Shown here: positions 30,492 through 39,140 of the stretch, one piece after another
Position numbering within the stretch: the stretch's first letter is position 1
Layout of the letters: each line of letters opens with the position of its first letter
Assembly: GCA_001874265.1 (NCBI GenBank)
Contig: MPDD01000001.1
Span: 1 to 64,000, forward strand
Origin: Bacteroidetes bacterium MedPE-SWsnd-G1
GTDB taxonomy: Bacteria > Bacteroidota > Bacteroidia > Flavobacteriales > Flavobacteriaceae
Direction of reading: 5' to 3'
DNA length: 64,000 nt
Notes under the pieces: generated by a model
Seen by the model: the letters and a program-made list of their open reading frames with translations, nothing else
Database searches by the model: none
What the model was told of the DNA's origin: nothing
Program-made: the position numbers and the translations under genes

Positions 30492-31826
30492 ATGTATCAG
30501 TTTTCGAGTAAATTAAAAACAGCAGCCTTTGCTTTAATGATTATTGGAGCCCTTGGAATTGGATGGGGATTCTTATCTGCGCCATCTACGGTAGAAGAGG
30601 CAAAAGAAATAGTAGCACATAGTAATGATGGTCATCATGGAGGTGTTGGAAGTGCAGATGCACATGCCGATTCTCATGCAGATGAACACCATGATGCTTC
30701 TCATGATGTACATACTTTACATCAATTACAAAACAGACCTTGGTCTGCTGTATATGTAGGGATATTTTTCTTTATGATGATAGCACTAGGAGTATTGGCT
30801 TTTTATGCTATACAACATGTAGCACAAGCCGGTTGGTCTATTGTTTTGTTTAGAGTGATGGAAGGAATTACGGCCTATTTACCAATTGGTGCAGTAATTT
30901 TGTTTGCGTTTTTAGTGTTGTCAAGTTTACATATGAATCATGTATTTGCTTGGATGGATCCTGCATTAGTAGATCCAGATAGTCCAACATTTGATCATTT
31001 ATTATATGACAAAAAAGGTTACTTAAATGTTCCTTTCTTCTTGATTAGATCTGCAATTTATATTGCTGGTTGGCTTTGGTACCGTCATTATACTAAAAAG
31101 CAATCTTTAAAATTAGACGCTGCTGCTGAAGGAGATTTAACACATTATAAGAAAACGTTTAAAGCATCAGCTATATTCTTAGTATTCTTCTTAGTATCGG
31201 AATCTATGATGTCTTGGGATTGGTTAATGTCTATAGACCACCACTGGTTTAGTACATTATACGGATGGTATGTATTTGCAGGTATGTTTGTTTGTGGAAT
31301 CACAACAATTGCAATGATTACTATTTACTTAAAATCTAAAGGATTATTAGAATACGTAAACGACAGTCATATTCATGATTTAGCAAAGTTTATGTTTGGA
31401 TTTAGTGTATTCTGGACTTACTTATGGTTCTCTCAGTTTATGTTAATTTGGTATGCAGATATTCCTGAGGAAGTAACATATTATGTTCAACGTTTTGAGG
31501 AAGTTAAAGTACCGTTCTTAACAATGGTTGCAATGAACTTTGCGTTCCCTGTATTATTATTAATGAACAGTGATTATAAGCGTTTACCTTGGTTTGTTGT
31601 AATGGGAGGGATTGTAATTTTATTAGGACACTATATTGATGTGTATCTTTTAATTACTCCTGGATCGGTTGGAGCACAATGGAAATTCTTGTCAGTTGAA
31701 GTTATAGGATCTATGTTATTTTTCTTAGGCTTGTTTATTTTCGTTGTATTTACTGCATTAAGCAAATCTCCTTTGAAAGTGAAAGGAAATCCATTTATGA
31801 AAGAAAGTGAAAATTATCACTATTAA
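30492..31826 (+). CDS. actF: Alternative Complex III subunit F (quinol:cytochrome c oxidoreductase membrane subunit)
   Basis: Polytopic membrane protein in act operon order; His-rich segment near the N-terminus. Confidence 0.9.
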   Translation: MYQFSSKLKTAAFALMIIGALGIGWGFLSAPSTVEEAKEIVAHSNDGHHGGVGSADAHADSHADEHHDASHDVHTLHQLQNRPWSAVYVGIFFFMMIALGVLAFYAIQHVAQAGWSIVLFRVMEGITAYLPIGAVILFAFLVLSSLHMNHVFAWMDPALVDPDSPTFDHLLYDKKGYLNVPFFLIRSAIYIAGWLWYRHYTKKQSLKLDAAAEGDLTHYKKTFKASAIFLVFFLVSESMMSWDWLMSIDHHWFSTLYGWYVFAGMFVCGITTIAMITIYLKSKGLLEYVNDSHIHDLAKFMFGFSVFWTYLWFSQFMLIWYADIPEEVTYYVQRFEEVKVPFLTMVAMNFAFPVLLLMNSDYKRLPWFVVMGGIVILLGHYIDVYLLITPGSVGAQWKFLSVEVIGSMLFFLGLFIFVVFTALSKSPLKVKGNPFMKESENYHY

Positions 31827-31849
31827 TTAGATATAGAAAAGAAAGAAAT

Positions 31850-32860
31850 ATGTTAGCATTAATTTATATTTTAATTGGAATATTCGTTGCAAGTGTAATT
31901 TGGCAATTGACCAATATCTTTAATTTAAAGACACCTATTGCAGACGATAGTGATAATGATCAACAAGGGAAACTAATGTTTGCCTTTATGGTTGCTTTTT
32001 ATGCCTTAATGATCTATTGTTTTTGGGCGTATAGCGAAGTACTATTGCCTGGGGCATCGTCAGAAGAAGGATTGAGATACGATAACTTATATCTTATCAC
32101 AATGGTATTGATTTTAGTTGTTCAAGCAATTATGCAATTCTTAATCTTTTATTTTTCTTATAAGTATAGAGGTATTAAAAACAGAAAAGCATTGTTTTAT
32201 GCCGATAGCCATAAACTTGAGACTATTTGGACTATTACACCAGCTGTAGTTTTAGCAGGTATTATTATTTATGGTTTATCTGTTTGGACGGATATTACTG
32301 ATGTTTCTGACTTAGAAGATCCTTTAGTTATTGAAGTGTATGCAAAGCAATTCCAATGGGAAGCGCGTTATGCAGGTGACGATAACACTTTGGGTAGAGC
32401 AAACGTTAGAAATATAAAGGGTATCAATACAATGGGTGTAGATATGACGGATACAAATGCTGCTGATGATATTCCTGTTCGTGAATTACACTTAGTAAAA
32501 GGTAGACCGGTAATCTTTAAATTCCGTTCTCAGGATGTTTTACACTCAGCTTATATGCCTCACTTTAGAGCTCAGATGAACTGTGTGCCTGGTATGACAA
32601 CTCAATTTGCATTTACTCCAAATAAGACAACTATAGAAATGCGTCAGGATGAAATGATTGTTGCTAAGGTTGAAAACATCAACAAAATAAGAGCAGAGAA
32701 AGGTGAAGATGCTTATGAATTTGATTACTTGTTATTATGTAACAAAATTTGTGGAGCATCGCATTATAATATGCAAATGAAAATTGTTGTTGAAGAAGAG
32801 GCAGACTTTAATAAATGGATTGCTGAACAACAAACAATAACAGAAGTTATAAACAAATAA
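31850..32860 (+). CDS. coxB: Cytochrome c oxidase subunit II
   Basis: KLETIWTITPAVVL; CuA-type region HSAYMPHFRAQMNCVPGM ... LCNKICGASHYNM. Confidence 0.96.
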   Translation: MLALIYILIGIFVASVIWQLTNIFNLKTPIADDSDNDQQGKLMFAFMVAFYALMIYCFWAYSEVLLPGASSEEGLRYDNLYLITMVLILVVQAIMQFLIFYFSYKYRGIKNRKALFYADSHKLETIWTITPAVVLAGIIIYGLSVWTDITDVSDLEDPLVIEVYAKQFQWEARYAGDDNTLGRANVRNIKGINTMGVDMTDTNAADDIPVRELHLVKGRPVIFKFRSQDVLHSAYMPHFRAQMNCVPGMTTQFAFTPNKTTIEMRQDEMIVAKVENINKIRAEKGEDAYEFDYLLLCNKICGASHYNMQMKIVVEEEADFNKWIAEQQTITEVINK

Positions 32861-32885
32861 GATACGATAAAAAAAGATAGCGATT

Positions 32886-34637
32886 ATGTCAGATCATCAT
32901 CATAAAGAAACATTTATAACTAAATACGTATTTAGTCAAGATCATAAAATGATTTCTAAACAATACCTGGTTACTGGTATTTTTATGGGAATAATAGGTG
33001 TATTTATGTCTATGTTATTTCGTTTGCAAATTGCATGGCCAGACCACTCATTTAGTATTATAGAAGCGTTTTTAGGAAACCATCAAGATGGCGGGGTAAT
33101 GAGTCCGGATATTTATTTGGCTTTAGTTACCATTCACGGAACAATAATGGTATTCTTTGTATTAACAGCAGGTTTGTCTGGTACATTTAGTAACTTGTTA
33201 ATTCCATTGCAAATTGGTGCTAGAGATATGGCATCAGGTTTCTTAAACATGGTATCGTATTGGTTGTTTTTCTTATCAAGTGTTTTAATGTTGGTTTCAT
33301 TGTTTGTAGAAGCTGGACCAGCATCTGCAGGTTGGACAATCTATCCTCCATTAAGTGCGTTGCCACAGGCTATTCCTGGTTCAGGAGCAGGTATGACATT
33401 ATGGTTGGTTTCTATGGCTATTTTTGTTGCATCTTCTTTATTAGGATCATTAAACTACATTGTAACTGTATTAAATTTAAGAACAGTTGGAATGAAAATG
33501 ACGCGTTTACCATTGACAATATGGGCGTTCTTTATCACTGCAATTATTGGTGTGGTTTCGTTCCCAGTATTATTATCTGCAGCGTTATTATTAATATTCG
33601 ATAGAAGTTTCGGAACATCCTTCTATTTATCTGACATCTTTATTGATGGAGGTGTACTGCATTACCAAGGAGGGTCGCCAATATTATTTGAACACTTATT
33701 CTGGTTCTTAGGGCATCCTGAGGTATATATTGTATTATTACCAGCATTAGGTATTACATCAGAAATTATTGCAACCAATTCACGTAAACCAATTTTTGGA
33801 TATCGTGCAATGATAGGTTCTATAATAGCAATTGCATTTTTATCTACAATCGTATGGGGTCACCATATGTTTATTACAGGTATGAATCCATTCTTAGGTT
33901 CAGTATTTACATTTACAACCTTGTTAATTGCAATTCCTTCAGCGGTAAAAGCGTTTAACTATATAACCACACTCTGGAAAGGAAACTTACAATTCAATCC
34001 GGCGATGTTATTCTCAATCGGATTGGTGTCTACATTCGTGTCAGGTGGTTTAACTGGTTTAGTTCTTGGAGATAGTGCCTTAGATATAAACGTACACGAT
34101 ACGTATTTCGTTGTTGCTCACTTCCACTTAGTAATGGGTGTATCTGCAATCTATGGTATGTTTGCTGGGGTTTATCATTGGTTCCCAAAAATGTTTGGTA
34201 GAATGATGAATAAAACATTAGGATACTGGCATTTCTGGTTGACAGCAATTGCGGCTTACGGAGTATTCTTCCCAATGCACTTTGTTGGATTGGCAGGATT
34301 ACCACGTAGATATTATACAAATACAGCATTCCCTTATTTTGATGATTTAGCAGATATCAACGTTATTATTACAATGTTTGCTTTATTCGGTGGGGCAGCA
34401 CAATTAATATTCTTAGCGAATTTCTTCTTTAGTATTTATAAAGGGAAGAAAGCATCTAAAAACCCATGGAAATCAAACACATTAGAATGGACTACTCCGG
34501 TAGAGCATATCCACGGAAACTGGCCAGGTGCTATTCCTGAAGTTCACCGTTGGGCATATGATTATTCTAAGCCAGGACATGACGATGATTTCGTTATGCA
34601 AACGGTTCCATTAAAAGATGGAGAAGAGGAATCGTAA
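32886..34637 (+). CDS. coxA: Cytochrome c oxidase subunit I
   Basis: WFLGHPEVYIVLLPALG, WGHHMFITGMNP, HDTYFVVAHFHLVMG. Confidence 0.98.
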   Translation: MSDHHHKETFITKYVFSQDHKMISKQYLVTGIFMGIIGVFMSMLFRLQIAWPDHSFSIIEAFLGNHQDGGVMSPDIYLALVTIHGTIMVFFVLTAGLSGTFSNLLIPLQIGARDMASGFLNMVSYWLFFLSSVLMLVSLFVEAGPASAGWTIYPPLSALPQAIPGSGAGMTLWLVSMAIFVASSLLGSLNYIVTVLNLRTVGMKMTRLPLTIWAFFITAIIGVVSFPVLLSAALLLIFDRSFGTSFYLSDIFIDGGVLHYQGGSPILFEHLFWFLGHPEVYIVLLPALGITSEIIATNSRKPIFGYRAMIGSIIAIAFLSTIVWGHHMFITGMNPFLGSVFTFTTLLIAIPSAVKAFNYITTLWKGNLQFNPAMLFSIGLVSTFVSGGLTGLVLGDSALDINVHDTYFVVAHFHLVMGVSAIYGMFAGVYHWFPKMFGRMMNKTLGYWHFWLTAIAAYGVFFPMHFVGLAGLPRRYYTNTAFPYFDDLADINVIITMFALFGGAAQLIFLANFFFSIYKGKKASKNPWKSNTLEWTTPVEHIHGNWPGAIPEVHRWAYDYSKPGHDDDFVMQTVPLKDGEEES

Positions 34638-34663
34638 AAGAAAAACGTACTTATTATAAAATT

Positions 34664-34692
34664 AAAAGCCTTTCAATTAGAAAGGCTTTTTT
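34664..34692 (+). terminator. Intrinsic terminator after coxA
   Basis: AAAAGCCTTTC-AATTA-GAAAGGCTTTTTTT. Confidence 0.85.
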
Positions 34693-34708
34693 TATCGAAA
34701 AGAGAATT

Positions 34709-34737
34709 AAAAAGGGCCTTCATTTGAGCGCCCTTTT
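34709..34737 (-). terminator. Terminator-like hairpin for the Gfo/Idh/MocA gene
   Basis: AAAAGGGC ... GCCCTTTT inverted repeat; oligo-T downstream on the minus strand. Confidence 0.6.
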
Positions 34738-34757
34738 AACATTACTTAAGTTATTGT

Positions 34758-36158
34758 TTATGAAACAATATTTAGCGGTTTTGTATTTTTCCATTGCCCT
34801 CTTGTAAAATCAGGGAACTCAACAGAACTTCCATGTTGCGCAACAGATTGTTCACTTAATGGACCTACAGCACTCCAGAAGCAACCTTCGTATACATTTT
34901 GATCTAAGGGCTGTCCTTTACGCAAACATTCTATAATTCTGTAAGACATCATAAAGTCCATTCCACCATGTCCTCCTTGTTTTTTAGAGATTTCTCCTAA
35001 GCGTTTATACATTGGGTGTTCATACTTTTCGTAAATAGCATCTAGCGCTTCTCCCTGCGCCCATTGATGGTGGTTTTTTGTAATCCCTTCAACTCCGCCT
35101 TCTAAAGCAATACGAGTTGGGAAACCGGTTAAAGTTCCTTTTGTTCCTTGAATTAAATTATGGCGAGAATAAGGTCTAGGGCTTGTTTCATCCCATTGAA
35201 CCATTACAGTTCTACCCATGGTAGATTTTATAATGGATGTATTCATATCTCCACCTTTAAAATCTAATTGATTCCATTTGTGGTCTGCTGGAAAGTTTTT
35301 CTTTGCATATAAGTTTCTCCCTTTAGCCGGAGAAGACATAGATACAATTCTTTCAAAGTTATCATCACCACGTCCTAAATTCATGTATTGAGCTACAGGT
35401 CCTAATCCATGAGTTGGATAAAGGTTGCCATCTCTATTTTCATACTCATAGGTTCTCCAAGATCCGGTTCCTCTTTCAACTTCATTCATTTGAAATCTTA
35501 ATTCATGAATATAAGCGGCTTCACCGTGCAGTAATTCGCCAATCACTCCTTTTCTACACATATTAAGATAAAGTAATTCCTCACGCCCATAATTAACATT
35601 CTCCATCATCATACAATGCTTCTGCGTTTTTTCAGAAGTATCTACAATTTTCCACATCTCTTCAACGGTAACAGCAATTGGCACTTCAACAAAAGCATGA
35701 GCCCCAGCTTTCATGGCCTCTATTGCCATTGTTGCATGGTCTGCCCAAGGAGTACTAATAAAAACCGCATCAGGTTTTTCCTTTTTCAACATCTTTTTCC
35801 AAGCCTTCTTGTCGCTATGATATAAGGCTATGTTCTGATGTCTTTCACCTTTTCCGATCTCTTTACACTTATTAGCAGACTTTGTTGCTAAATCTTCATA
35901 TAAATCACAAATAGCGACAACTTCAGTTCCTTCAATCGTAGCCGTTCTAGTCGAATGCCCTGAGCCACGTGCACCTACACCAATAAAAGCACAGCGAACT
36001 GTTTCTAATTTAGGAGCTATGAAATCTCCCATATATTTTTGTTGATTAAAATTAAAAGTGTTCGTGAAATTGGATGCTTGTAGAAAATTCGGGAGCATTG
36101 CCATTCCAGCGCCAGCAATAGATGTTTTCTTAAGGAAATCTCTTCGGTTTGAATTCAT
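34758..36158 (-). CDS. Gfo/Idh/MocA family oxidoreductase with Tat-like signal
   Basis: MNSNRRDFLKKTSIAGAGMAMLP; RCAFIGVGARGSGHS; AFVEVPIAVTVEEMW. Start set at the internal Met at 36158. Confidence 0.9.
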   Translation of the reverse strand: MNSNRRDFLKKTSIAGAGMAMLPNFLQASNFTNTFNFNQQKYMGDFIAPKLETVRCAFIGVGARGSGHSTRTATIEGTEVVAICDLYEDLATKSANKCKEIGKGERHQNIALYHSDKKAWKKMLKKEKPDAVFISTPWADHATMAIEAMKAGAHAFVEVPIAVTVEEMWKIVDTSEKTQKHCMMMENVNYGREELLYLNMCRKGVIGELLHGEAAYIHELRFQMNEVERGTGSWRTYEYENRDGNLYPTHGLGPVAQYMNLGRGDDNFERIVSMSSPAKGRNLYAKKNFPADHKWNQLDFKGGDMNTSIIKSTMGRTVMVQWDETSPRPYSRHNLIQGTKGTLTGFPTRIALEGGVEGITKNHHQWAQGEALDAIYEKYEHPMYKRLGEISKKQGGHGGMDFMMSYRIIECLRKGQPLDQNVYEGCFWSAVGPLSEQSVAQHGSSVEFPDFTRGQWKNTKPLNIVS

Positions 36159-36354
36159 TGTGATTGTGTAAAAATTAGCTTTAAAAATACAAATAAGAAG
36201 TTCTAATTTCAAGTGTTTGGATTTTATTATGAAAAGGATTAAGACTGGTTGACCTTTTTATTTTTTTTATTCGTATCGATTTATATTCTATTGTATATTA
36301 TGAAATCATCAACACATATTTTTATATCTTCGTAAGAACTTATGATTGTCTAGA

Positions 36355-37374
36355 ATGAATGAAAATTTAAATCCTGAAAATTCGAATTACTCTTCAGATG
36401 AGTTGGATGTTGAGAAGCAATTGAGACCGTTGTCATTTGATGATTTTACGGGTCAAGAGCAGGTGTTAGAAAACCTTCAAATTTTTGTGCAGGCTGCGAA
36501 TCAAAGAGGTGAGGCTTTGGATCATACATTATTTCATGGCCCTCCTGGATTGGGTAAGACAACCTTAGCACACATTTTAGCAAATGAATTGGATGTTGGT
36601 ATTAAAATCACATCAGGACCAGTATTGGATAAGCCGGGTGATTTAGCAGGGTTATTGACTAATTTAAGCCCAAGAGATGTGTTGTTTATTGATGAGATTC
36701 ATCGTTTAAGTCCAATAGTAGAAGAGTATTTGTATTCTGCAATGGAGGATTTTCGAATTGATATTATGATTGAATCAGGACCAAACGCTCGTTCTGTTCA
36801 AATAGAATTGGAGCCATTTACGTTAGTGGGAGCAACTACACGTTCTGGATTGTTAACTGCACCAATGCGTGCACGTTTTGGTATCAGTAGTCGTTTGCAG
36901 TATTATAATACAGAGTTATTGACAACCATAGTGCAACGTAGTGCACATATCTTGCAAGTTCCAATTTCGATGGAAGCTGCAATTGAAATTGCTGGTAGAA
37001 GTAGAGGGACACCGAGAATAGCCAATGCATTATTACGAAGGGTTCGTGATTTTGCTCAGATTAAGGGAAATGGCTCAATTACTATAGAAATAGCAAAATA
37101 CGCCTTAGAAGCGTTAAATGTAGATGCACATGGATTGGATGAAATGGATAATAAAATTCTTTCAACCATCATAGATAAGTTTAAGGGAGGACCAGTAGGG
37201 ATTACAACAATAGCAACTGCAGTTGGAGAGAGTAGTGAAACAATAGAAGAGGTATATGAGCCGTTCTTAATTCAAGAAGGTTTTATAATGCGAACTCCAA
37301 GGGGTAGAGAAGTAACAGAAGCTGCCTACAAACATTTGGGACGTAAAAGAAATAGACCAGGAGAATTATTTTAA
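36355..37374 (+). CDS. ruvB: Holliday junction DNA helicase RuvB
   Basis: [60 protein letters not shown]. Confidence 0.98.
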   Translation: MNENLNPENSNYSSDELDVEKQLRPLSFDDFTGQEQVLENLQIFVQAANQRGEALDHTLFHGPPGLGKTTLAHILANELDVGIKITSGPVLDKPGDLAGLLTNLSPRDVLFIDEIHRLSPIVEEYLYSAMEDFRIDIMIESGPNARSVQIELEPFTLVGATTRSGLLTAPMRARFGISSRLQYYNTELLTTIVQRSAHILQVPISMEAAIEIAGRSRGTPRIANALLRRVRDFAQIKGNGSITIEIAKYALEALNVDAHGLDEMDNKILSTIIDKFKGGPVGITTIATAVGESSETIEEVYEPFLIQEGFIMRTPRGREVTEAAYKHLGRKRNRPGELF

Positions 37375-37386
37375 ATTAAAGTTATA

Positions 37387-37809
37387 ATGAGAAAATTATT
37401 GAGTTTAGCGATGTTGCTTGTATTGGTATTTACAACATCTTGTAAGTCTGATGAAAAAAAGAACGAACCGGCACCAATAGAAGAAGTGGTTACGGTAATT
37501 GAAACAATTTCGACTTCAGAGTTGGAAAAATTAGGGAATGATATACAATTAGTTGATGTAAGAACTCCGGAAGAGTTTGAGCAAGGTTATATCAAGAATG
37601 CAATTAATTTAAATGTAAAATCGGATGAATTTTTAGAGCAAACAATTTTGATTGATAAAAGTAAACCGGTTTATGTGTATTGTATGGCAGGAGTTAGAAG
37701 TACAAAAGCAGCGGAAAAATTAAAGGATGCTGGGTTTACAAAAGTTTATAATTATACAGAAGGTTATGGAACTTGGTTAGATCAAGGAAAACAAATTAGC
37801 ATGGACTAA
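37387..37809 (+). CDS. Rhodanese-like domain lipoprotein
   Basis: Lipobox TTSC; VDVRTPEEFEQGYIKNAINL; VYCMAGVRSTKAAE active-site loop. Confidence 0.92.
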   Translation: MRKLLSLAMLLVLVFTTSCKSDEKKNEPAPIEEVVTVIETISTSELEKLGNDIQLVDVRTPEEFEQGYIKNAINLNVKSDEFLEQTILIDKSKPVYVYCMAGVRSTKAAEKLKDAGFTKVYNYTEGYGTWLDQGKQISMD

Positions 37810-37815
37810 TAAAAT

Positions 37816-37842
37816 AGAGCCTAATTAATTTTAGGCTTTTTA
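37816..37842 (+). terminator. Intrinsic terminator after the rhodanese gene
   Basis: AGCCTAA-TTAAT-TTTAGGCTTTTTAT. Confidence 0.7.
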
Positions 37843-37850
37843 TTTGATTA

Positions 37851-37874
37851 AAAATATACCAATTGGTATATTTT
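37851..37874. promoter_or_regulatory. Perfect 24-bp palindrome, putative TetR operator O1
   Basis: AAAATATACCAATTGGTATATTTT, immediately upstream of the TATATTTG (37877-37884) -7-like element and the tetR start. Confidence 0.75.
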
Positions 37875-37888
37875 AGTATATTTGCGGT

Positions 37889-38485
37889 ATGATGTCTAAA
37901 TCAGAACATACAAAAAAATTCATTTTAGATAGTGTATCACCTATTTTTAATAAGAAGGGATATGCAGCTACGAGCCTTTCAGATTTAACCAATGCAACAA
38001 AACTAACTAAAGGCGCTATCTACGGAAATTTTGAGAATAAGGAAGATTTGGCTATAAAAGCATTTAGGCACAATGTGAAGCGTGTTTTACAACCTTTAAC
38101 AGAGAAGTTAAACACACATATCGGTGCAATCAATAAATTATTTGCACTGACTAATTATTATAGAGAATATTATGATTTTGTTAATGATTACGGGGGGTGC
38201 CCAATTTTAAATATTGCATCAGATACGAATAATTTAAATGATAAATTGTTTGAGGCAGTAAAAGAAGTAGCGAAGAAATTAGAAGAAAGTTTAGAAGAGT
38301 TGATTCAGGTCGGGATATCTGAAAATGAAATAAAAAAAGGTGTAAATGCAAAGATGATTTCCAAGAATATTTACTCAATGATAGAAGGTAGTGTTTTCAT
38401 GGCATTTATGCATAAGGATAAAGTCTATATTTTAGAAATGATGAATCATATAGATGAGGTAATAAAAAAAGAATTATTAAAATAA
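37889..38485 (+). CDS. TetR/AcrR family transcriptional regulator
   Basis: N-terminal HTH: FILDSVSPIFNKKGYAATSLSDLTNATKLTKGAIYGNFENKEDLAIKAF. Confidence 0.95.
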   Translation: MMSKSEHTKKFILDSVSPIFNKKGYAATSLSDLTNATKLTKGAIYGNFENKEDLAIKAFRHNVKRVLQPLTEKLNTHIGAINKLFALTNYYREYYDFVNDYGGCPILNIASDTNNLNDKLFEAVKEVAKKLEESLEELIQVGISENEIKKGVNAKMISKNIYSMIEGSVFMAFMHKDKVYILEMMNHIDEVIKKELLK

Positions 38486-38488
38486 TTA

Positions 38489-38502
38489 ATACCAATAGGT
38501 AT
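38489..38502. promoter_or_regulatory. Putative second TetR operator O2
   Basis: ATACCAATAGGTAT differs from the O1 core ATACCAATTGGTAT at one position; sits just upstream of the thioesterase start. Confidence 0.6.
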
Positions 38503-38514
38503 AAAATAAATACT

Positions 38515-38991
38515 ATGACAAAAATATTAGAAAGCAAAGTAAGAGTTCGGTTTCAAGATTGTGATCCATTTAATCATTTGAATAATTCAAGTTATATAGA
38601 TTATTTTTTCAATGCGCGTGAAGATCAATTACTAAAAGATTATGACATTAACATATATGAACATGCGCAAAAAACTGGAAAAGGTTGGGTAGTAGTATCG
38701 AATCAGATTAGTTATTTTAAACCAGCGTTATTGACAGAAACTGTTACGGTAGAAACTCAAATAATTAATTTTTCTCAAAGAAGTATTCAAGTAGAGTTGA
38801 GAATGTTTGATGAGTCTAAAACACAATTGAAAGCTATTATGTGGTCTAAGTTTGCTTATTTTGATATTAGAAATCAGAAAGGAGCGGAACATTCTGAAGA
38901 TTTTATGAAATTGTTCTCAGAGGCGCATGCTCCAATAGAAGCAAAGACTTTTGAAGAACGTATGACCAATATTTTAAAAGGAAAACTCTAA
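38515..38991 (+). CDS. Acyl-CoA thioesterase (4HBT / hotdog fold)
   Basis: KVRVRFQDCDPFNHLNNSSYIDYFFNARED motif. Confidence 0.88.
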   Translation: MTKILESKVRVRFQDCDPFNHLNNSSYIDYFFNAREDQLLKDYDINIYEHAQKTGKGWVVVSNQISYFKPALLTETVTVETQIINFSQRSIQVELRMFDESKTQLKAIMWSKFAYFDIRNQKGAEHSEDFMKLFSEAHAPIEAKTFEERMTNILKGKL

Positions 38992-39026
38992 TAATTTTCG
39001 AAATTAAAGTTATTAGTTATCAACGG

Positions 39027-39054
39027 AAAAGGAGCGCATTGCGCTCCTTTTTTA
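39027..39054 (+). terminator. Intrinsic terminator after the thioesterase gene
   Basis: AAAAGGAGCGCA-TTGCGCTCCTTTTTT. Confidence 0.85.
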
Positions 39055-39060
39055 ATATCA

Positions 39061-39128
39061 TGTTATTCTGAACGTACGTGAAGAATCTATGAAGTAGAAT
39101 GAGATTCTTCGTTTCACTCAGAATGACA
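39061..39128. repeat. REP/MITE-like inverted-repeat intergenic element
   Basis: TGTTATTCTGAACGTACGTGAAGAATCT ... AGATTCTTCGTTTCACTCAGAATGACA; the arms are imperfect reverse complements. Confidence 0.65.
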
Positions 39129-39140
39129 ATATGTTCTCAA

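Noticed and set aside
33260-34329. Alternative-frame and antisense ORFs inside coxA
   Set aside because: Overlap a highly conserved gene; translations show no coherent domain.
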